Source: Theodoxus fluviatilis | Lineage: Eukaryota > Mollusca > Gastropoda > Cycloneritida > Neritidae | Direction: 5' to 3' | NCBI GenBank assembly: GCA_034096865.1 | Contig: JAWQFJ010015006.1 | Coordinates: forward strand, 15,001-25,000 | DNA: 10,000 nt | Part shown: piece by piece, positions 7,511-10,000 of the stretch | Position numbering within the stretch: the first letter of the stretch is position 1 | How the letters are laid out: each line of letters opens with the position of its first letter | Notes under the pieces: generated by a model | Told to the model about the DNA's origin: nothing | Databases searched by the model: none | What the model saw: the letters and a program-made list of their open reading frames with translations, nothing else | Made by a program: the position numbers and the translations under genes

Positions 7511-7690
7511 GGCGTGTCGAGGAACAACCCCGAGAATTTCTGCAGTGTTGGACGCGGACTGGCTGCGTGTGCCCGGCGCGAAGGAGACGCGACCGTTCTG
7601 TCGGGAGGAGTCGCCACCACGGTCACACTCTCGGCACAAGGCGTGCCTGTGGAGGAGCCCGCCTGGTACCCGCCCCGTGTGGATCTAGCT
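7511..7690 (-). other. Unassigned GC-rich segment inside the gypsy remnant
   Basis: This segment sits where the protease-RT connector and N-terminal RT should be, but neither RT motif is visible. It is clearly more GC-rich than its neighbours. The minus-strand frame continuous with the RT piece includes CRECDRGG but no recognisable domain. It could be a diverged connector, filler DNA at a deletion or a fragment of another sequence. Confidence 0.4.
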
Positions 7691-8160
7691 CAGGTTGCTG
7701 GAGGATGATCCGAGCTGCCCCGAGTCGTGGCGGAGAGACCCGTAGCGCTGGAGCTGCGTCTGCTGCTGTTCTCGTTGCCATGGAGATCGGTTTCTGCCAA
7801 GACCCTGCTTCTCCACTCTCTTCTTTGACATGGATCGAGTAGTAACACAAGCAGGATAACATTTGGATTCATGGGAGGACTGCCCTCTCAACACAGGGTT
7901 ATGTGACTTGATAGAACATTTGTCCGTCAAATCGGATCCCAAAATATGTCAACATCTGAAATTGGTAGTTCATCCACCACACTAAGCAACACTTCTCCCG
8001 AGACAAACTCTGATTTTATCCCAAAGCGATGTAAGGGCACTGACTGATACTTCTGTCCTACCACCTGGATTATCACATTCTTTCCAGTGTTAGACAAGTC
8101 AGGTCTACTCACAGCCTTTCTGCTAATAAGACTCACAAACGCACTGGTATCACGAAAAAC
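7691..8160 (-). pseudogene. Retropepsin-like protease and downstream connector
   Basis: The frame entered from Gag contains VFRDTSAFVSLI (Asp codon 8149-8151), the catalytic D-T/S-G region of a retroviral-type aspartic protease with Ser in place of the usual Gly. The second conserved part, GEVLLSVVDELPISDVDI, lies near 7940-8000. A one-base slip near 7943 moves the following LGSDLTDK (the h-h-G-x-D-L end of gypsy proteases) to another frame, which stays open to about 7690 with a Gln/Ser/Arg-rich tail. The enzyme would process Gag-Pol. Whether DTSA would be active is uncertain, and the frame break makes it moot. Confidence 0.82.
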
Positions 8161-8301
8161 TGTCACTTCTTCATAAGGATCATGATCACTGATAGAAAGA
8201 TCAGCTCTGGATACATATTTACTGTATTTGGAACCTATGACTTTCTCAGTCCTGTCCCGTACAAATCCAACTACTTCCTGCTGTTCTCTTTTTCTGGCTA
8301 A

Positions 8302-8457
8302 ACAGTTCTCCAGCACATGACCCAACTTATGACAATAGAAGCATTGCAAGGTGCTGGTCCTTACAGCCGAAGATCGCCCTAGACCATTCTTGTTTTCCTG
8401 CACAGGTAATGCACGACACTCAGCAGCTACATGACCAAATCTCTGACACTTTCTACA
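8302..8457 (-). pseudogene. Gag nucleocapsid: two CCHC zinc knuckles
   Basis: Two perfect C-x2-C-x4-H-x4-C motifs: CRKCQRFGHVAAEC at 8416-8457 and CFYCHKLGHVLENC at 8302-8343, separated by a basic linker. Such knuckles bind genomic RNA during packaging in retroviruses and LTR retrotransposons. All eight ligands are intact although the rest of the element is decayed. Confidence 0.95.
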
Positions 8458-8499
8458 TTGAATGACTCTTCTATTTCCCACGGGGTTACTGGTACCAGT

Positions 8500-9086
8500 T
8501 CTGACCTGACTCTGCCCATTCTGTCCTGTATGTATCAGCATGTATTTATCAGTTAATTCAGCCGCCTCTAGAACCGATTTAACATGTTGATCGTCCAGAT
8601 ATACACGCACTGTCGGGGGAACCTTGTTTTTCAAATCTTCTAGCAACAGGAGCTCTCTCAACGCTTCGTAACTAGACACCTGTTCTGACCTCAACAACAA
8701 GTCAACAGCATTGCTGCTCGAGCCACAAAATCACATAAGGTCTCGCCTCCCTCCTTCTTCATTTTTCTAAATCTCTGACGATACGCTTCTCCAGTCAGTT
8801 GGTAGGCCAATCTGATCACTTCCTTCACTTTCTCATAGTTATCTCTGTCCTCACCCTCCAAGGAACCATAAGCCTTACTAGCTGTTCCTCTCAATTGACT
8901 CTGCAGAATCAAACACCAGTACGGCTTAGGCCAATGCAACTTGTTTGCAACATGTTCAAACCGCAAGAAAAAATTTTCCACATCCTTTTCATCAAACTGA
9001 AGGACAGAACGATGACAGTCATTTATCTTGAATTCCCTTCCCTCAGGAGTATATCTATTCTCCGGCAGTTGTCTCTCAAATTCCAT
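8500..9086 (-). pseudogene. Gag capsid with SCAN-like C-terminal part
   Basis: From about 9086 the frame reads MEFERQLPE, then a capsid-like stretch with DEKDVENFFLRFEHVA, WCLILQSQLRGTASKAY and YEKVKEVIRLAYQLT. It breaks near 8697 by a one-base loss (or two-base gain) and continues in a second frame with YEALRELLLLEDLKNKVPP and LEAAELTDKY. This second half resembles the SCAN dimerisation fold, which is known to descend from the capsid of Gmr1-like gypsy elements. The capsid forms the particle shell. The SCAN similarity is judged from pattern only. Confidence 0.8.
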
Positions 9087-9182
9087 TTTCTCTCACATAA
9101 ATTCTCTCTCCCTCTCTCTATCTTCTCTCTCCCTCTCTCTGTCCTCCCTCCTTCTCTTTATCTTTCAATCTCTCCATTTCTA
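9087..9182 (-). pseudogene. Gag charged coiled-coil, microsatellite-like
   Basis: On the plus strand this looks like a CT-rich microsatellite. On the minus strand it is in the same frame as both the Gag N-terminal segment (9186-9464) and the capsid (from 9086), and encodes Arg/Glu repeats such as REREDREREREF directly before MEFERQLPE. In-frame stops occur at 9186-9188, 9180-9182 and 9168-9170, plus a TGA just before EKMEFERQ (about 9093-9095). The matching frame on both sides argues for one Gag reading frame with a charged helix, now broken by point mutations. Confidence 0.8.
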
Positions 9183-9185
9183 AAT

Positions 9186-9464
9186 CTATCTCCGCTGCCT
9201 TAAGCATAACCACTGATCAAAAGTGAGACCTGAGTTTCCATTTTCCTTAGCCACATTTTGAATTTCTATTTCCTCATGATTGCTTTCCTCATCAGTATCG
9301 TCCTCGGGAAATAGTTCCGTGATCAGTAACTCTCTTATTGCCTTCACATCAGATTGTAACTCTTCCGCCACACCAATATCTTTGTCCTCCGCTAATTGTA
9401 ACAAGTCCTCCAGTTTTGCTCTTCTAATTCCTCTTACAGAAGGGTTACGTAATAATCCGGACAT
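9186..9464 (-). pseudogene. Gag N-terminal segment
   Basis: Starts at ATG 9462-9464 with MSGLLRNPSVRGIRRAKLED, then LLQLAEDKDIGVAEEL and an acidic stretch (FPEDDTDEESNHEE). The opening resembles N-termini of gypsy Gag proteins of this type. An in-frame ATG at 9486-9488 exists, but similarity begins at 9464, which also has A at -3. The segment is predicted helical and acidic, followed by the basic/acidic coiled coil. It ends at TAG 9186-9188. Confidence 0.75.
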
Positions 9465-9624
9465 TTTGAAATAGTAAATACGCAACATGTATCTAAAATG
9501 TCAACTCGAATATCAGCACAGTAAAATCTTCTAACTTCAATACTTCATTAAAATTGTTCAAATATAAAAACAAAATAATCTCTCGGAACGAGTTTTCACT
9601 TTCACTCTCTTCTAAAATAAATCC
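9465..9624 (-). other. Gypsy 5' leader between PBS and Gag
   Basis: About 160 bp, AT-rich, lying between the primer-binding site and the Gag start. This spacing is normal for a gypsy leader that would hold packaging signals. No specific structure was identified. Confidence 0.6.
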
Positions 9625-9644
9625 TCCCGGACGACGAGCCCCCA
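9625..9644 (-). promoter_or_regulatory. Primer-binding site, tRNA-Pro type, with 3-bp insertion
   Basis: The minus strand reads TGGGGGCTCGTCGTCCGGGA. It matches TGGGGGCTCGTCCGGGA, the classical complement of the 3' end of tRNA-Pro, except for an extra GTC in the middle. Its position 160 bp before Gag is right for the minus-strand DNA primer site. Confidence 0.8.
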
Positions 9645-9681
9645 CTTTCTTCACCTCAGTTACGGGGATCCTTACTTCACT
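9645..9681 (-). other. LINE 3' tail / gypsy LTR junction
   Basis: Only 37 bp separate the second LINE's stop codon from the gypsy primer-binding site. On the minus strand they begin with AGTGAAGT repeats that look like a LINE tail. The rest could be the last bases of a gypsy LTR. No terminal CA is visible next to the primer-binding site. Confidence 0.5.
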
Positions 9682-10000
9682 TCACTTGTCCCGTAGTCTG
9701 GACCACCGTTGGGGCACCACAGATGATCTGGCAACCAGCTCTCTCCATTCCTATCACCTCTCGGACTGTCTCAAGGCTTCGCTGAGCCTCATCCCTGTCC
9801 ACTCTGAGACGTTGTCCTCCCATCTTTTCCTTTGTCTGCCTCTCCTCCTCCCTCCTTTTACTGAGCCTTGTAGCACAGTCTTGTCAAGCCCTGACGATCG
9901 TGAGACGTGCCCATACCACTTTAGTTTGCGTCTTTTTACAGTAGTCAGTAGTTCTTCATGGGGCCCGATGGCTTGCCTGATTCTGTTTCGGACTTCCTTG
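9682..10000 (-). pseudogene. 3' coding end of a second LINE (RTE/jockey-like)
   Basis: One continuous minus-strand frame of 105 codons enters from the window edge and ends at TGA 9682-9684. It shows the typical post-RT region of invertebrate LINE proteins: RQAIGPHEELLTTVKRRKLK, WYGHVSRS, then a basic GGRRRGRQRKRWEDN patch, WTGM, and a closing LVARSSVVPQRWSRLRDK. Two adjacent stops (TGA 9754-9756 and TAG 9751-9753) interrupt it 23 codons before its normal end. It differs in sequence from the LINE at 2861-4816 and lacks its CCHC finger. The RT domain would lie beyond position 10000. The clade assignment is tentative. Confidence 0.9.

Larger units (their letters stand above)
7265..9644 (-). mobile_element. 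Decayed Ty3/gypsy LTR retrotransposon, internal region
   Basis: Read on the minus strand: a tRNA-Pro-like primer-binding site (9625-9644), a leader (9465-9624), Gag from ATG 9464, zinc knuckles, protease, and a short C-terminal RT fragment ending at 7265. Most of the connector and RT, all of RNase H and integrase, and both LTRs are missing. The order PBS-Gag-PR-RT on one strand, with consistent decay, shows one element rather than unrelated pieces. Frame slips near 8697 and 7943 and stops in the coiled coil make it non-functional. Confidence 0.88.

Noticed and set aside
1..10000. A previously undescribed multi-gene system
   Set aside because: Every coding segment with recognisable motifs belongs to a decayed retrotransposon; no conserved unknown gene cluster is visible.

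Overview
This window looks like accessory, non-genic DNA from a large, repeat-rich animal genome. No intact host gene can be supported. Evidence for an animal: non-LTR (LINE) and Ty3/gypsy-type retrotransposon remains, TATA-plus-AATAAA signals in an LTR-like block, and very long dinucleotide and tetranucleotide tracts. The mix of LINE families, a Ty3/gypsy Gag with a SCAN-like C-terminal part and the microsatellite load would suit a mollusc or another lophotrochozoan. That placement is an inference from family resemblance, not something the sequence proves.

Layout from left to right. 1-995: sequence with no recognisable gene plus a degenerate (YYTG)n tract (624-850). 996-2200: a very large, well-preserved inverted repeat (arms about 0.45-0.5 kb, 175-bp loop), the most unusual object here. 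2201-2553: nothing recognised. 2554-2860: (TG)n microsatellite. 2861-4816 (+): a 5'-truncated LINE with most of the reverse transcriptase, the post-RT region and a C-terminal CCHC finger. It is broken by two stops, three single-base frameshifts and a mutated catalytic motif. 4855-5660: a probable solo LTR with paired ETS-type motifs, a TATA box, a 27-bp/54-bp tandem repeat, a polyadenylation signal and a GNRA-type hairpin. 5700-6136: CT-rich and (CCCT)n DNA. 6137-6987: nothing recognised. 6988-7262: compound (TTTC)n/(TGTC)n.

7265-9644 (-): a decayed Ty3/gypsy element. Read on the minus strand it runs: tRNA-Pro-like primer-binding site, leader, Gag (N-terminal segment, charged coiled coil, capsid with a SCAN-like part, two CCHC zinc knuckles), aspartic protease, then a large internal deletion and a short C-terminal piece of reverse transcriptase that stops at the microsatellite. 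9682-10000 (-): the 3' coding end of a second, different LINE, lying where the gypsy 5' LTR should be.

The parts do not form a pathway. They are layers of retroelement insertion and decay separated by expanded pyrimidine-rich tracts. No convincing new multi-gene system was found. The items most worth following are the palindrome at 996-2200, the LTR architecture at 4855-5660, and the microsatellite-like tract at 9087-9182 that is really Gag coiled-coil coding sequence.
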